A DNA stretch of 64,000 bases from Spiractinospora alimapuensis (GTDB lineage: Bacteria > Actinomycetota > Actinomycetes > Streptosporangiales > Streptosporangiaceae), in the NCBI RefSeq assembly GCF_018437505.1, contig NZ_CP072467.1, forward strand, positions 4,116,010 through 4,180,009, read 5' to 3'. Of this stretch, positions 35,609-47,871 are shown piece after piece. The first letter of the stretch is position 1; each line of letters begins with the position of its first letter. A model generated the notes under the pieces. The model ran no database searches and had not been told where the DNA came from. It worked only from the letters and a program-made list of their open reading frames with translations. The position numbers and the translations under genes were made by a program.

Positions 35609-35626
35609 TTGTGAAGTGCTTCACAA
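35609..35626. promoter_or_regulatory. Rex operator (NADH/NAD+ sensor binding site)
   Basis: TTGTGAA-GTGC-TTCACAA is a perfect match to the Rex operator consensus TTGTGAA-N4-TTCACAA and is extended on each side by one more pair of G/C (GC...GC). It lies just downstream of the presumed -10 element, where bound Rex would block transcription. In Streptomyces coelicolor Rex represses nuoA-N, cydABCD and its own operon when NADH is low. Here it should control menJ together with nuoA-N. The rex gene is outside the window. Confidence 0.88.
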
Positions 35627-35681
35627 GCGCACCTGTGTATGCCATATCCCTCTGAACGGCCACGATGGGCAGGATCCCGCA

Positions 35682-36989
35682 ATGGGCGACACCGCGCACC
35701 CCGCGGCCGCGCGCTCCGGCGAAAAGCGTGGGGAGTCCGCCGACGTAATTGTCGTCGGCGCCGGTCCCGCTGGCGCGGCCACGGCGCACTATTTGGCGCG
35801 TGCGGGTCTCGACGTTCTTGTCTGTGAGAAGTCGACGTTCCCGCGCGAAAAGGTGTGCGGTGACGGGCTCACGCCCAGAGGGGTGAAGCAGCTTCACAAG
35901 TTGGGTGTGGATTTCTCCGGCTCTGAGTGGATTCGCAACCGCGGACTGCGCGTCATCGGTGGCGGTGCTCGTCTGGAACTCCCGTGGCCCGAACTGGCGG
36001 ATTTCCCCAATTTCGGCCTCATGCGGGTCCGTCGGGGGCTCGACGAGACCGTCGCCCGCCACGCCCAAGCCGCCGGCGCCCGAATTCGGCAGGGAACCAA
36101 CGTCCGGGCCCCCATCGTCGACGACCGCACCAACCGCATCGTCGGGGTGCGCGCGGAGGGGCGGGAACGGGAGCCCATGGAGTTCCGGGCGCCGCTGGTG
36201 GTCGCCGCGGACGGCAACTCCTCCCGCCTGGCCGTGACGATGGGCGTACGCAAGCGCGACGACCGCCCACTCGGCGTGGCCCTGCGTACGTACTTCACCA
36301 GTCCTCGCCACAACGACGACCACTTGGAGTCGTGGCTGGAGCTCTGGGACACGACATCGTCGCGAGAAACCCTGCTGCCCGGCTACGGCTGGGTCTTCGG
36401 GGTGGGCGACGGCACGAGCAACGTGGGGCTGGGCATCCTCAACTCCACGCGTTCCTTCGGGCGAGTGGACTACCGATCGCTGCTGCGACGGTGGACCCGG
36501 AGTATGCCCGAGGAATGGGGTTTCACCGAGGAGAACCAGCAGGGACCCATTCGCGGCTCCGCGCTGCCGATGGGGTTCAACCGCACACCGCACTACGCAC
36601 GCGGCCTGCTACTCGTCGGCGATGCCGGGGGAATGATCAATCCGTTCAACGGTGAGGGGATCGCCTATGCGATGGAAGCGGGTGCTGTCGCGGCCGAGGT
36701 CGTGACCGACGCCCACGCGGCGGCCACGACCCAGGCGCGCGAACAGCTACTGCGGGCCTATCCGCGAATCCTGCGGTCGTCCTACGGCGGCTACTTCACC
36801 TTGGGACGACATTTCGTCACCGTTATCGGTCAGCCGGAGTTCATGCGGCTCGCGGCGCGGTACGGGCTGCGGCAGCGGACACTGATGCGTTTCGCGCTGA
36901 AGCTCCTGGCGAATCTGACCGACCCGCACGAAGGGGACGCGATGGACCGGGTCATCAACGGATTGTCCAGGCTGGCCCCGGCCGCCTGA
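35682..36989 (+). CDS. menJ: Menaquinone reductase MenJ (geranylgeranyl reductase family)
   Basis: 435-residue FAD-dependent reductase that saturates an isoprene unit of the menaquinone side chain. Dinucleotide-binding motif [39 protein letters not shown] with the conserved CGDG; and the FAD phosphate-binding [25 protein letters not shown]. The frame is open to 35616, but ATG 35682 has AGGA 8 nt ahead. It corresponds to mycobacterial Rv0561c. It is placed behind the Rex operator and 37 nt before nuoA, so it probably leads the nuo operon. Confidence 0.9.
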   Translation: MGDTAHPAAARSGEKRGESADVIVVGAGPAGAATAHYLARAGLDVLVCEKSTFPREKVCGDGLTPRGVKQLHKLGVDFSGSEWIRNRGLRVIGGGARLELPWPELADFPNFGLMRVRRGLDETVARHAQAAGARIRQGTNVRAPIVDDRTNRIVGVRAEGREREPMEFRAPLVVAADGNSSRLAVTMGVRKRDDRPLGVALRTYFTSPRHNDDHLESWLELWDTTSSRETLLPGYGWVFGVGDGTSNVGLGILNSTRSFGRVDYRSLLRRWTRSMPEEWGFTEENQQGPIRGSALPMGFNRTPHYARGLLLVGDAGGMINPFNGEGIAYAMEAGAVAAEVVTDAHAAATTQAREQLLRAYPRILRSSYGGYFTLGRHFVTVIGQPEFMRLAARYGLRQRTLMRFALKLLANLTDPHEGDAMDRVINGLSRLAPAA

Positions 36990-37026
36990 CGCGTGAGAGT
37001 CCGACACAGAGGGGACCAGCGGGCAA

Positions 37027-37386
37027 ATGGAGCTGTACACACCCATCCTTGTGCTGGGTGGCCTCGCGGCGGCATTCGGGGTCGTATCCCTGTTGGCCGC
37101 ACAGATGGCCGGGCCCAAGCGATACAACAGGGCGAAACTCGACGCCTACGAGTGCGGGATCGACCCCACTCCGCAGCCGGCCGGCGGCGGGCGTTTCACC
37201 GTCAAGTACTACCTGACGGCGATGCTTTTCATCGTCTTCGACATCGAGATCATCTTCCTCTATCCGTGGGCGGTCCATTTCGACGCTCTCGGCTGGTTCG
37301 GGTTGTTCGCGATGGTGCTCTTCCTGGTGAACGTGTCGATCGCCTACGCCTACGAATGGCGCCGCGGCGGACTGGAGTGGGACTGA
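37027..37386 (+). CDS. nuoA: NADH-quinone oxidoreductase subunit A
   Basis: 119-residue membrane subunit of complex I near the quinone site. Three membrane segments. The conserved loop [12 protein letters not shown] contains the Glu-Cys motif seen in all NuoA/ND3, followed by [23 protein letters not shown]. First of the 14 nuo genes. Start ATG 37027 follows GAGGGG. Confidence 0.97.
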   Translation: MELYTPILVLGGLAAAFGVVSLLAAQMAGPKRYNRAKLDAYECGIDPTPQPAGGGRFTVKYYLTAMLFIVFDIEIIFLYPWAVHFDALGWFGLFAMVLFLVNVSIAYAYEWRRGGLEWD

Positions 37387-37407
37387 TGAGTGCGAAAGGG
37401 GACCGGG

Positions 37408-37968
37408 ATGGGTGTTGAGGAGAAGCTCCCGAGCGGTGTCCTGCTGACAACCGTCGAGCAGATCGTCGGAGCGGCGAGACGCGCCTCGGTGTGGCCCGCG
37501 ACCTTCGGGTTGGCGTGCTGCGCGATCGAGGTGATGGCCACCGGTGGACCGCGGTTCGACCTCGCGCGTTTCGGTATGGAGCGCGCGTCGGCCACTCCAC
37601 GCCAGGCCGACCTCATGATCGTCGCGGGGCGGGTCAGTCAGAAGATGGCGCCCGTGCTACGCCAGATCTACGACCAGATGGCCGACCCCAAGTGGGTCAT
37701 CTCCATGGGCGTGTGCGCGTCCAGTGGAGGCATGTTCAACAACTACGCCATCGTCCAGGGGGTCGACCACGTCGTCCCGGTCGATGTCTACCTACCCGGG
37801 TGCCCCCCGCGTCCGGAAATGCTGATCGACGCCATCGTCAAGCTGCACGACCAGATCCAGAACACCAAACTCGGCGCGCATCGCGAGCGACAGATCGACG
37901 AGCTCGAGGAGCGCCAGCTACGTACCCTCCCCTTGATTGACCAGCGTGGCGGAGCCCAGCATGACTGA
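37408..37968 (+). CDS. nuoB: NADH-quinone oxidoreductase subunit B
   Basis: 186 residues; carries the terminal Fe-S cluster N2 that reduces quinone. Ligands visible: the tandem Cys of [20 protein letters not shown] and [15 protein letters not shown] 37408 has AAAGGGGA 6 nt upstream and is preferred to the frame start at 37390. The C-terminal ~30 residues form a charged helix. Overlaps nuoC by 8 nt. Confidence 0.97.
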   Translation: MGVEEKLPSGVLLTTVEQIVGAARRASVWPATFGLACCAIEVMATGGPRFDLARFGMERASATPRQADLMIVAGRVSQKMAPVLRQIYDQMADPKWVISMGVCASSGGMFNNYAIVQGVDHVVPVDVYLPGCPPRPEMLIDAIVKLHDQIQNTKLGAHRERQIDELEERQLRTLPLIDQRGGAQHD

Positions 37969-38752
37969 CCGGAAACCGGCCGAGGAGCCGTCGGAGGACG
38001 AGCACGGGCAGCGGGACCAGGCGGACCAGGAGCCGGAGGAGAACCTCCCCGAGGTAGCCGGGCAGCGTCGCCTGGAGGCGCGCGTGCGGCGGCGGGGAAT
38101 GTTCGGGGCCAACACCACCGGAGACACCTCTGGCTACGGCCGGCTGCTGGTGCGCGAGAGCCCTCCGCCCCGCAGCGGTCGCCCCTACCGTGACCCCGAC
38201 GACCCGCGAACCGCCTCCTTCGACGTGCTCGCCGACGCGCTCGAGGCGGCCCTGGAGGCCGACGGCCGTCCCATCGCCGACCTGGTGGAGCGGGTGGAGG
38301 TCGACCGAGGCGAGCTGACCTTCCACGTGCCGCGGGAGGCGCTGCGGGCCGTCGTCAGCGCGCTGCGCGACGACCCCGCGCTGCGGTTCGAACTCTGCCT
38401 GGGCGTCACCGGGGTCCACTACCCCGACGACACCGGGCGTGAGCTGCACGCGCTCTACCACCTGCGGTCGATCACCCACAACCGTCTGCTGCGGGTGGAG
38501 ACCACCTGTCCCGACTCCGACCCGCACGTGCCCTCCGTGGTGGACATCTATCCCACCAACGACTGGCACGAGCGTGAGGCCTGGGACTTCTTCGGCATCA
38601 TCTTCGACGGACATCCGGCGTTGACCCGCATCGAGATGCCCGACGACTGGCAGGGGCACCCCCAGCGCAAGGACTACCCACTGGGCGGGATTCCCGTGGA
38701 GTACCGCGGGGCGAAGGTTCCCCCGCCCGACCAGCGGAGGTCGTACTCATGA
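37961..38752 (+). CDS. nuoC: NADH-quinone oxidoreductase subunit C
   Basis: 263 residues, 30-kDa subunit of the peripheral arm. Core signature [19 protein letters not shown], then [26 protein letters not shown] and [18 protein letters not shown]. The N-terminal ~75 residues are an acidic/basic disordered extension, common in actinobacterial NuoC. ATG 37961 inside the end of nuoB; 4-nt overlap with nuoD. Confidence 0.95.
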   Translation: MTDRKPAEEPSEDEHGQRDQADQEPEENLPEVAGQRRLEARVRRRGMFGANTTGDTSGYGRLLVRESPPPRSGRPYRDPDDPRTASFDVLADALEAALEADGRPIADLVERVEVDRGELTFHVPREALRAVVSALRDDPALRFELCLGVTGVHYPDDTGRELHALYHLRSITHNRLLRVETTCPDSDPHVPSVVDIYPTNDWHEREAWDFFGIIFDGHPALTRIEMPDDWQGHPQRKDYPLGGIPVEYRGAKVPPPDQRRSYS

Positions 38753-40086
38753 CCACCCACACCGGCGACCCCCACACCTCCGAGGACGCGCGGGAACGCG
38801 TGTTCAACGCGGTGGGCGCGGACTGGGACGAGGTCGCGGCGGCGGCCCGCGAACCCGACACCGACCGCCTCGTCATCAACATGGGGCCACAGCACCCCTC
38901 CACCCACGGGGTGCTGCGCCTGATCCTCACCCTGGACGGCGAGACCGTCACCGACGCGCGTGCCGGTATCGGCTACCTGCACACCGGCATCGAGAAGAAC
39001 ATGGAGTTCCGCACCTGGACCCAGGGCTCCACGTTCTGCACCCGCATGGACTACGTGATGCCGCTCTTCAACGAGACGGCGTACTGTCTCGCGGTCGAGA
39101 AACTGCTGGGCATCACCGACGAGGTCCCCGAACGGGCCACGGTCATCCGCGTGCTGATGATGGAGCTCAACAGGATCTCCTCGCACTTCGTGGCGATCGC
39201 GACCTTCGGCCTCGAGCTCGGGGCCTCCACCGTGATGCTCAACGGATTCCGGGAACGCGAGATGGTCCTGGACATCTTCGAGATGATCACCGGCCTGCGG
39301 ATGAACCACGCCTACGTGCGCCCCGGCGGTGTGGCGCAGGACCTGCCCAGCGGGTCCAGCGGGAAGATCCGCGAGTTCCTCAAGATCATGCCGCAGCGGA
39401 TCCGCGACATGCGCAAGCTGTTGGACGAGAACCCGCTGTACCTCGGGCGGACCCGCGACGTCGCCCACCTCGACCTCACCGGCTGCATGGCCCTCGGCGT
39501 CACCGGCCCCGTGGTACGTGCCGCCGGCCTCGGCTGGGACCTGCGCAAGGCCCAGCCCTACTGCGGATACGAGAACTACGAGTTCGACGTGCCCGTCTCC
39601 GAGGGGTGCGACGTCTACGCCCGCTACCGAGTCCGGATCGCGGAGATGGAGCAGTCGCTCGGCATCATCGAGCAGTGCCTGGACCGGCTGGAGGGGCTGA
39701 AGTCCCAGCCCGTCATGATCCAGGACGCGAAGATCGGGTGGCCCGCCCAGCTCACGATCGGCCCCGACGGGATGGGCAACTCGCCGGACCACATCGCCCA
39801 CATCATGAGCGGCTCGATGGAGGCGCTCATCCACCACTTCAAGTTGGTGACCGAGGGCTTCCGGGTGCCGCCCGGGCGGGTCTACTCGGCCATCGAGAGC
39901 CCGAAGGGCGAGCTCGGCTGCGTCGCCGTGAGTGACGGGGGAACCCGTCCCTTCCGCGTGCACTTCCGGGACCCGTCCTTCACCCACCTGCAGACCATCG
40001 CCGCGATGTGCGAAGGCGGCGCCGTCGCCGACGTCATCGCCGCGGTGGCCAGTATCGACCCCGTGATGGGAGGCGTGGACCGGTGA
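38749..40086 (+). CDS. nuoD: NADH-quinone oxidoreductase subunit D
   Basis: 445 residues, 49-kDa subunit forming the quinone pocket with NuoB. Signature [37 protein letters not shown], the quinone-site [10 protein letters not shown] and the C-terminal [11 protein letters not shown]. Complete and typical. ATG 38749 overlaps nuoC. Confidence 0.97.
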   Translation: MTTHTGDPHTSEDARERVFNAVGADWDEVAAAAREPDTDRLVINMGPQHPSTHGVLRLILTLDGETVTDARAGIGYLHTGIEKNMEFRTWTQGSTFCTRMDYVMPLFNETAYCLAVEKLLGITDEVPERATVIRVLMMELNRISSHFVAIATFGLELGASTVMLNGFREREMVLDIFEMITGLRMNHAYVRPGGVAQDLPSGSSGKIREFLKIMPQRIRDMRKLLDENPLYLGRTRDVAHLDLTGCMALGVTGPVVRAAGLGWDLRKAQPYCGYENYEFDVPVSEGCDVYARYRVRIAEMEQSLGIIEQCLDRLEGLKSQPVMIQDAKIGWPAQLTIGPDGMGNSPDHIAHIMSGSMEALIHHFKLVTEGFRVPPGRVYSAIESPKGELGCVAVSDGGTRPFRVHFRDPSFTHLQTIAAMCEGGAVADVIAAVASIDPVMGGVDR

Positions 40087-40819
40087 GCGTGAACGGATCC
40101 GGCGTGACCGGTCAGGACCGCGAGGACGGCGGACTGTCCGCCGAGGCGCGGGAGCGGCTCTCCGCCGACGCGACGGAGATCATCGCCCGCTACCCGCAGT
40201 CGCGTTCCGCGCTGCTGCCCCTCCTGCATCTCGTCCAGGCGGAGGAGGGATTCGTCAGCAACGACGGAATCGCCTTCTGCGCCGAGATGCTCGGACTCAC
40301 CAAGGCGGAGGTGACCGCGGTCGCCACCTTCTACACCATGTACAAGCGCCGCCCGGTCGGCGAGTACCACGTGGGGGTGTGCACCAACACGTTGTGCGCG
40401 GTCATGGGCGGAGACGAGATCCTGGCCGGCCTCAAGGACCACCTCGACGTCGCCGCCGACGAGCCGACCCCGGACGGGAAGGTCTCGGTCGAGCACGTGG
40501 AGTGCAACGCGGCCTGCGACTTCGCGCCGGTGGTGATGGTCAACTGGGAGTTCTTCGACAACCAGACGCCGGAGTCGGCCAAACGTCTGGTGGACGACCT
40601 CCGCGACGACGCCCCGGTGCGTCCCACGCGCGGCCCCAACGGCGTGTGCACCTTCCGTGAGGCCTCACGGGTCCTCGCCGGCTTCCCCGACGGGAAGGCC
40701 ACCGAGGGCACCCAGGCGGGGGAGCCGTCCCTCGCCGGCCTGCGCGTGGCCCGGGCCCGCGGCTGGGCCGCGCCGGAGCCGCCCGCGACGAACCCCTCGA
40801 CCACACCGGAGGACCCACG

Positions 40820-40823
<4 letters not shown>
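40083..40823 (+). CDS. nuoE: NADH-quinone oxidoreductase subunit E
   Basis: 246 residues, thioredoxin-like [2Fe-2S] subunit. Cluster ligands: CTNTLC (first pair) and ECNAAC (second pair). [18 protein letters not shown] leads into the fold. The Pro/Ala-rich tail of about 50 residues is an actinobacterial extension. GTG 40083 overlaps the nuoD stop; GTG 40089 is also possible. Confidence 0.95.
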
Positions 40824-42136
<1,313 letters not shown>

Positions 42137-42141
42137 GGCCG

Positions 42142-44622
42142 ATGACCGTCACGAGCAACACGTCCACGGGTGGTGGCCTGCCCGACGTCCCGCCCGAGGA
42201 CCTGGTCACCGTCACCATCGACGGCTTCCAGATCCAGGTCCCCAAGGGGACGCTGTTGATCCGCGCGGCCGAGCAGCTCGGGATCGAGATCCCGCGCTTC
42301 TGCGACCATCCGCTGCTGGACCCCGTCGGCGCGTGCCGGCAGTGCCTGGTGGACATTCCCGACGCCGGCAACGGCCGGGCGATGCCCAAACCGCAGGCGT
42401 CCTGCACCATCTCCGTGATGGACGGCATGGTCGTCCAGACGCAGGCGACGTCCCAGGTCGCCGAGAAGGCCCAGCGCGGGATCATGGAGTTCCTCCTGAT
42501 CAACCACCCGCTGGACTGCCCCGTCTGTGACAAGGGCGGCGAGTGCCCGCTGCAGAACCAGGCGATGGCCAACGGACAGGGCGAGACCCAGTTCGTCGAC
42601 GTCAAGCGGACCTTCCCCAAGCCGATCCCGCTCTCCACCGAGGTGCTGCTCGACCGGGAACGCTGCATCCAGTGCGCGCGTTGCACGCGGTTCTCCGAGC
42701 AGATCGCGGGTGACCCCTTCATCGAGCTGCTCGAACGGGGGGCCGACGAGCAGGTCGGCATCGCCGAGGGGGAACCGTTCCAGTCCTACTTCTCCGGCAA
42801 CACCGTGCAGATCTGCCCGGTCGGCGCGCTGACCGGAGCCGCCTACCGGTTCCGCGCCCGCCCCTTCGACCAGGTGTCCACCTCCACCGCCTGCGAACAC
42901 TGCGCCTCGGGGTGCTCCCTGCGCACCGACCACCGGCGGGGCAAGGTCACCCGGCGCCTCGCGGGTGAGGACCCCGAGGTCAACGAGGAGTGGAACTGTG
43001 ACAAGGGCCGGTGGGCCTTCACCTACGCGACCCGGCGGGACCGGCTGAGCCGTCCGCTCGTCCGTGACCCCCAGAGCGGCGCGTTGGAGACCGCCGCCTG
43101 GCCGCACGCGCAGACGGTCGCGGCCCAGGGTCTCGCCGCCGCGCGCGACAAGGGCCCCAACCGCGTCGGTGTCCTGGTCGGCGGCAGGCTCAGCATCGAG
43201 GACGCCTACGCCTACTCCAAGTTCGCGCGGGTCGCCCTACGCACCAACGACATCGACATGCGCGCCCGGCCCCACAGCGCGGAGGAGACGGAGTTCCTCG
43301 CGGCCCACGTCGCGGGCCGCGCCCTGAACGTCACCTACTCCGACCTCGAGCGCGCGGACACGGTCCTCCTCGCGGGGTTCGAGCCCGAGGACGAGTCCCC
43401 GATGGTGTTCCTCCGCCTGCGCAAGGCGATGCGCAACCGCGGACTGCGGGTGTTCTCCCTGGGGACGCACGCCAGCTCGGGGCTGCTCAAGACCGGGGGG
43501 ACACTGCTCTCGGCCCGCCCCGGGGACGAGGCGGAGATCCTCGCCACGCTCGCCGCGACCCCGCACCACGAGGACGAGGCACTGGCCGAGGCCTCGCGCA
43601 ACCTGTCCGACGGAACCAGCGTCATCCTGGTGGGAGAGCGACTCGCCGAGGTCCCCGGCGCCCTGTCGGCCGCCGCCGGCCTCGCCGGTGCCACCGGCGC
43701 GAAGCTGGGGTGGGTGCCGCGGCGCGCGGGTGAGCGGGGAGCGCTGGAGGCCGGTGCCCTGCCCACCCTCCTGCCCGGCGGCCGCCCGGTCACCGACGCC
43801 ACCGCGCGCGCCGAGGTGGCGCGCGCGTGGTCCGTCGCGCGCCTTCCGGAGACGCCGGGGCGGGACACCGACGCGATCCTCGCCGCCGCGGAGGCGGGCG
43901 ACCTCGACGCCCTGGTCATCGCCGGGGTCGACCTGGACGACCTGCCCGACCCCGAGCGGGCCCGCGCCGCCCTGGCCCGGGTCCCCCTCATCGTCAGCCT
44001 GGAACAGCGCGCCAGCAACGTCACCGACCGCGCGGACGTGGTGTTCCCGGTCGCCGCGGTCTCGGAGAAGGAAGGCGTCTTCCTCGACTGGGAAGGACGC
44101 CCCCGACCCTTCGACGCGGCGCTGGACAAGCCGGGCCTCCTGCCCGACCAGCGGGTCCTGGCGGCGATCGCCGACGAGATGGACGCACACCTCGGTCTGC
44201 CGGACCCCGACGCGGCCCGCCGGGAGCTCGACGAGCTGGCCGCCTGGGACGGGACGCGTCCGGAGTCGCCGTCCACCCAGCGCGCCGGAGTCGCCACACC
44301 GGAGGCCGGTCAGGCGCTGCTGGCCACCTGGGCCGAACTCCTGGACGCCGGCCGGATGCAGGACGGGGAACCGTTCCTCGCCGGGACGGCCCGGTCACCC
44401 GTGGCGCGGCTCTCGGCCGCGACCGCGGCCGAGGTGGGCGTCGGCGCCGGAGACGAGCTACGCGTGAGCACCGACAACGGGTCGGTGACGCTGCCGGTCG
44501 CCCTCACCGACATGCCCGACCGTGTGGTGTGGCTTCCCACCAACGCTGAGGGGTGCGCGGTGCGGCGGGATCTCCGGGCCTCCAACGGGTCCGTCGTCTC
44601 ACTCAGCGGGAGTGCGTCATGA
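42142..44622 (+). CDS. nuoG: NADH-quinone oxidoreductase subunit G
   Basis: 826 residues, the largest peripheral subunit. [2Fe-2S] ligands in [15 protein letters not shown]; the His/Cys cluster in [19 protein letters not shown]; a further cluster in CIQCARC with a late Cys in ICPVGAL; then the molybdopterin-oxidoreductase-like domain beginning [10 protein letters not shown]. The C-terminal half is Ala-rich and more variable. ATG 42142 has GAGAGG 8 nt ahead; GTG 42133 overlapping nuoF is an alternative. Confidence 0.96.
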   Translation: MTVTSNTSTGGGLPDVPPEDLVTVTIDGFQIQVPKGTLLIRAAEQLGIEIPRFCDHPLLDPVGACRQCLVDIPDAGNGRAMPKPQASCTISVMDGMVVQTQATSQVAEKAQRGIMEFLLINHPLDCPVCDKGGECPLQNQAMANGQGETQFVDVKRTFPKPIPLSTEVLLDRERCIQCARCTRFSEQIAGDPFIELLERGADEQVGIAEGEPFQSYFSGNTVQICPVGALTGAAYRFRARPFDQVSTSTACEHCASGCSLRTDHRRGKVTRRLAGEDPEVNEEWNCDKGRWAFTYATRRDRLSRPLVRDPQSGALETAAWPHAQTVAAQGLAAARDKGPNRVGVLVGGRLSIEDAYAYSKFARVALRTNDIDMRARPHSAEETEFLAAHVAGRALNVTYSDLERADTVLLAGFEPEDESPMVFLRLRKAMRNRGLRVFSLGTHASSGLLKTGGTLLSARPGDEAEILATLAATPHHEDEALAEASRNLSDGTSVILVGERLAEVPGALSAAAGLAGATGAKLGWVPRRAGERGALEAGALPTLLPGGRPVTDATARAEVARAWSVARLPETPGRDTDAILAAAEAGDLDALVIAGVDLDDLPDPERARAALARVPLIVSLEQRASNVTDRADVVFPVAAVSEKEGVFLDWEGRPRPFDAALDKPGLLPDQRVLAAIADEMDAHLGLPDPDAARRELDELAAWDGTRPESPSTQRAGVATPEAGQALLATWAELLDAGRMQDGEPFLAGTARSPVARLSAATAAEVGVGAGDELRVSTDNGSVTLPVALTDMPDRVVWLPTNAEGCAVRRDLRASNGSVVSLSGSAS

Positions 44623-46010
44623 GCCTGAGTCCCATGGCGGGAGTCCTCCTCGCCGACACCGACCCGCACCTCCGGGGGTTCGGCAACGACCCCTGGTGGC
44701 TGGTCGGCGGTAAGGCGCTCGCCATCTTCGTCTTCTGCATCCTGGCGGCGCTGCTGCTGATCTGGGCGGAGCGGCGTGTCCTGGGCCGGATGCAGCGGCG
44801 CCCCGGCCCCAACCGGCACGGTCCGTTCGGTCTGCTGCAGACCCTCGCGGACGGCATCAAGCTGGCGCTGAAGGAGGACCTGGTTCCCACCAAGGTGAAC
44901 AAGGTCATCTACATCCTCGCGCCGGTCATCGCGATGATCCCCGCCTTCATGGCGCTGTCGGTGGTGCCGTTCGGCCCACAGGTCAACATCTTCGGCCACG
45001 AGACCCACCTCCAGCTCACCGATCTGCCCGTCGGTGTGCTGGTCGTGCTCGCGACCGCGTCGATCGGCGTCTACGGGATCGTGCTGGGCGGCTGGGCGTC
45101 GGGATCCCCGTACGCCCTGCTCGGGGGTCTGCGTTCCTCGGCCCAGGTGATCAGCTACGAGATCGCCATGGGGCTGTCGTTCGTGGCCGTGTTCATGTTC
45201 GCCGGCACCATGACGACCTCCGGGATCGTCGAGGCCCAGGCGGGCGGGAACACGATGTCCCTGTTCGGCAACGAGGTGTGGGCGCCGTCGTGGTTCGCGA
45301 TCCTGCTGCTCCCCTCGTTCGTCATCTACCTGATCACCATGGTGGGGGAGACGAACCGGCTCCCCTTCGACCTCGCCGAGGGTGAGGGCGAGATCGTCGG
45401 TGGGTTCCACACCGAGTACTCGTCCCTGAAGTTCGCGATGTTCTTCATCGCCGAGTACATCAACATGGTGACCGTGTCCGCGCTGGCGGTCACGCTGTTC
45501 CTCGGGGGGTACCACGCCCCTCCGCCGCTCACGGCGGTGTGGGCCGGCGCCAACGAGGGGTGGTGGCCGCTCCTGTGGTTCATGGTCAAGCTGGCCGCCG
45601 TACTGTTCCTCTTCATCTGGCTGCGCGGCTCCCTGCCGCGCGTCCGCTACGACCAGCTTATGAAGCTCGGCTGGAAGATCCTGATCCCGATCCAGTTGGT
45701 GTGGATCGTGGCGATCGCCGTCATGCGCCAGATGCGCAACGACGACGTGACCCTTCCCGTCGTCGCCGCGGTCGTCATCGGCATGGTGATCGCCGTGGGC
45801 GGAGTGATGATGCTCTGGTCCAACGCAGCGGAGCGGGAGCGGGAACGCGAGGCGGCGCGGGTGAGCGCGGAGGACGAGGCGCTGCGCAGCGACCCGACGT
45901 ACGGCGGTTTCCCCACGCCGCCCAAGAGCGCGCCGCACTACGGCAACAGCGTGGACGCGGAGTCCGCCACGCCCGCGCAGGAGCGACGCAAGGAGGTCAC
46001 TGGTGCTTGA
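44619..46010 (+). CDS. nuoH: NADH-quinone oxidoreductase subunit H
   Basis: 463 residues, eight-plus membrane segments, linking the peripheral and membrane arms at the quinone tunnel. Signatures [21 protein letters not shown] and [26 protein letters not shown], the latter with the conserved Glu cluster. The C-terminal ~55 residues are a charged cytoplasmic tail. ATG 44619 overlaps the nuoG stop (ATGA). Confidence 0.97.
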   Translation: MSLSPMAGVLLADTDPHLRGFGNDPWWLVGGKALAIFVFCILAALLLIWAERRVLGRMQRRPGPNRHGPFGLLQTLADGIKLALKEDLVPTKVNKVIYILAPVIAMIPAFMALSVVPFGPQVNIFGHETHLQLTDLPVGVLVVLATASIGVYGIVLGGWASGSPYALLGGLRSSAQVISYEIAMGLSFVAVFMFAGTMTTSGIVEAQAGGNTMSLFGNEVWAPSWFAILLLPSFVIYLITMVGETNRLPFDLAEGEGEIVGGFHTEYSSLKFAMFFIAEYINMVTVSALAVTLFLGGYHAPPPLTAVWAGANEGWWPLLWFMVKLAAVLFLFIWLRGSLPRVRYDQLMKLGWKILIPIQLVWIVAIAVMRQMRNDDVTLPVVAAVVIGMVIAVGGVMMLWSNAAEREREREAARVSAEDEALRSDPTYGGFPTPPKSAPHYGNSVDAESATPAQERRKEVTGA

Positions 46011-46569
46011 CTTCTTGAATCCCGTCAAGGGTTTCGGGGTCACCTTCCACGCGATGTTCAAGAAGGTGGTGACCGAGCAGTACCCGGAGGATAAGCGGGC
46101 CACCATGCCCCGGTTCCACGGCCGACACCAGCTCAACCGCTGGCCCGACGGTCTGGAGAAGTGCATCGGCTGCGAACTGTGCGCCTGGGCGTGTCCCGCC
46201 GACGCCATCTACGTCGAGGGCGGCGACAACACCGAGGACGAGAGGTACTCCCCCGGAGAACGCTACGGCCGGGTGTACCAGATCAACTACCTCCGGTGCA
46301 TTCTCTGCGGCCTGTGTATCGAGGCGTGCCCGACCCGTGCTCTGACCATGACGAACGAGTACGAGCTCGCCGACGACAACCGCGAGAGCCTCATCTGGAC
46401 CAAGGAACAGCTCCTCGCCCCCCTGCGGGAGGGGATGGAGGCCCCGCCGCACCCCATGCGGTTGGGCGACGACGAAGCGGACTACTACTCGATGGGGCGC
46501 GAACGGGGCCCGGCCGGGAGTGGCTCCGACAGTGACGGCAATGTCAGGGACGGCAGGGTCGCGCAGTGA
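46003..46569 (+). CDS. nuoI: NADH-quinone oxidoreductase subunit I
   Basis: 188 residues, two [4Fe-4S] ferredoxin motifs: [16 protein letters not shown] and [16 protein letters not shown]. An N-terminal amphipathic helix contacts the membrane arm. Acidic tail after residue 160. GTG 46003 overlaps the nuoH end by 8 nt. Confidence 0.97.
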   Translation: MLDFLNPVKGFGVTFHAMFKKVVTEQYPEDKRATMPRFHGRHQLNRWPDGLEKCIGCELCAWACPADAIYVEGGDNTEDERYSPGERYGRVYQINYLRCILCGLCIEACPTRALTMTNEYELADDNRESLIWTKEQLLAPLREGMEAPPHPMRLGDDEADYYSMGRERGPAGSGSDSDGNVRDGRVAQ

Positions 46570-47558
46570 GTACCAACCAACCCTTCCAGCTCGCGAGCAC
46601 CGCCATGGGTGGCGGGCCGATCTCCGGTGGCGAGACCGCGGCGTTCTGGATCCTCGGCGTGATAGCGGTCGCCGCCGCGATCGGGGTCGTGATCTCCCGA
46701 CGGGCGGTCCACTCGGCCCTCATGCTCGCCGTCGTGATGATCACCCTGGCCGTGTTCTACGGCATCCAGCAGGCACCGTTCCTGATGGTGGTGCAGATCG
46801 TCGTCTACACCGGCGCTGTGCTGATGCTGTTCCTGTTCGTGGTCATGCTCGTGGGCGTCGGCTCGGCCGACTCCCTGGTCGAGACCATCCGCGGCCAACG
46901 CGTGATGACGGGGATCCTCGCGGTTCTCATCCTGGGCGCCGTGGTCTACGGCCTGACCCGGGCGGTGCTGGGGGATCCAGCCGGCCTCGCCGCCGGCACA
47001 GAGGAGGCTGGGGGCAACGTTCCGTGGCTCGCCACGGAACTGTTCCACCGCTACGTGATCGCCTTCGAGGCCACCGGGGCGCTCCTGATCGTCGCGGTGC
47101 TCGGGGCCCTGGTCCTCGCACACACCGAGCGCCTGCGTCGCCGCAGCCAGCGGGACATGTCCAAGGCGCGGGTGCGCAGCGGCCACCCCACACCCCTGCC
47201 CGGGCCGGGTACCTTCGCGCGTCACAACGCGATCGACACCCCCGCCCTCCTACCCGACGGCACCCCGTCGGACCTCGCGGTCAACCCGGTCCTCGCGGCC
47301 CGGGAGGAACGGCGTCAGGAACCGCTGGGCGAGGTCGGCCCCCGGGACGAGCCCACCGAGGAGCCCGACGTGGGCGACCGTGACCCAGGATCAGGATCAC
47401 CCCCCGGCGACGCTCCGGACCCCGGTAGCTCGGACCACGACAGCACGGCCACCGATGGTGCGGACACCACCGGCGACGTCGAGGGCACCGACGGTGGCGG
47501 TGACGCCGCCGACGGGGACGGCCCCGACGACGCAGGCACCGAGCGGAGGGACCAGTAG
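46566..47558 (+). CDS. nuoJ: NADH-quinone oxidoreductase subunit J with long acidic tail
   Basis: 330 residues. The membrane core is normal (five segments; [40 protein letters not shown] with the conserved YTGAVLML turn). After residue 190 comes a basic stretch ([18 protein letters not shown]), then a Pro/Asp/Gly/Thr-rich, strongly acidic tail from about residue 245 to the end. This makes the protein some 100 residues longer than most NuoJ. GTG start overlaps nuoI. Confidence 0.95.
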   Translation: MSTNQPFQLASTAMGGGPISGGETAAFWILGVIAVAAAIGVVISRRAVHSALMLAVVMITLAVFYGIQQAPFLMVVQIVVYTGAVLMLFLFVVMLVGVGSADSLVETIRGQRVMTGILAVLILGAVVYGLTRAVLGDPAGLAAGTEEAGGNVPWLATELFHRYVIAFEATGALLIVAVLGALVLAHTERLRRRSQRDMSKARVRSGHPTPLPGPGTFARHNAIDTPALLPDGTPSDLAVNPVLAAREERRQEPLGEVGPRDEPTEEPDVGDRDPGSGSPPGDAPDPGSSDHDSTATDGADTTGDVEGTDGGGDAADGDGPDDAGTERRDQ

Positions 47559-47561
47559 CCG

Positions 47562-47861
47562 ATGGACCCCATCAACTACATCGTGCTCGCAGCGATCCTG
47601 TTCACGATCGGTGCCGTCGGTGTCCTGGTACGCCGCAACGCGATCATCGTCTTCATGTGCGTCGAGCTCATGCTCAACGCGTGCAACCTGGCGTTCGTCA
47701 GCTTCGCCCGCATGCACGGGACGATCGAGGGCCAGGTCATGGCCTTCTTCGTGATGGTGGTCGCCGCCGCGGAGGTCGTCGTGGGCCTGGCGATCATCAT
47801 GCAGATCTTCCGGACCCGCAGGTCGGCGTCGATCGACGACGCCAACCTGCTCAAGCACTGA
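47562..47861 (+). CDS. nuoK: NADH-quinone oxidoreductase subunit K
   Basis: 99 residues, three membrane segments with the two conserved proton-pathway Glu residues in [17 protein letters not shown] and [14 protein letters not shown]. Typical. It starts 3 nt after nuoJ. Confidence 0.97.
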   Translation: MDPINYIVLAAILFTIGAVGVLVRRNAIIVFMCVELMLNACNLAFVSFARMHGTIEGQVMAFFVMVVAAAEVVVGLAIIMQIFRTRRSASIDDANLLKH

Positions 47862-47871
47862 GGGACAGCTT

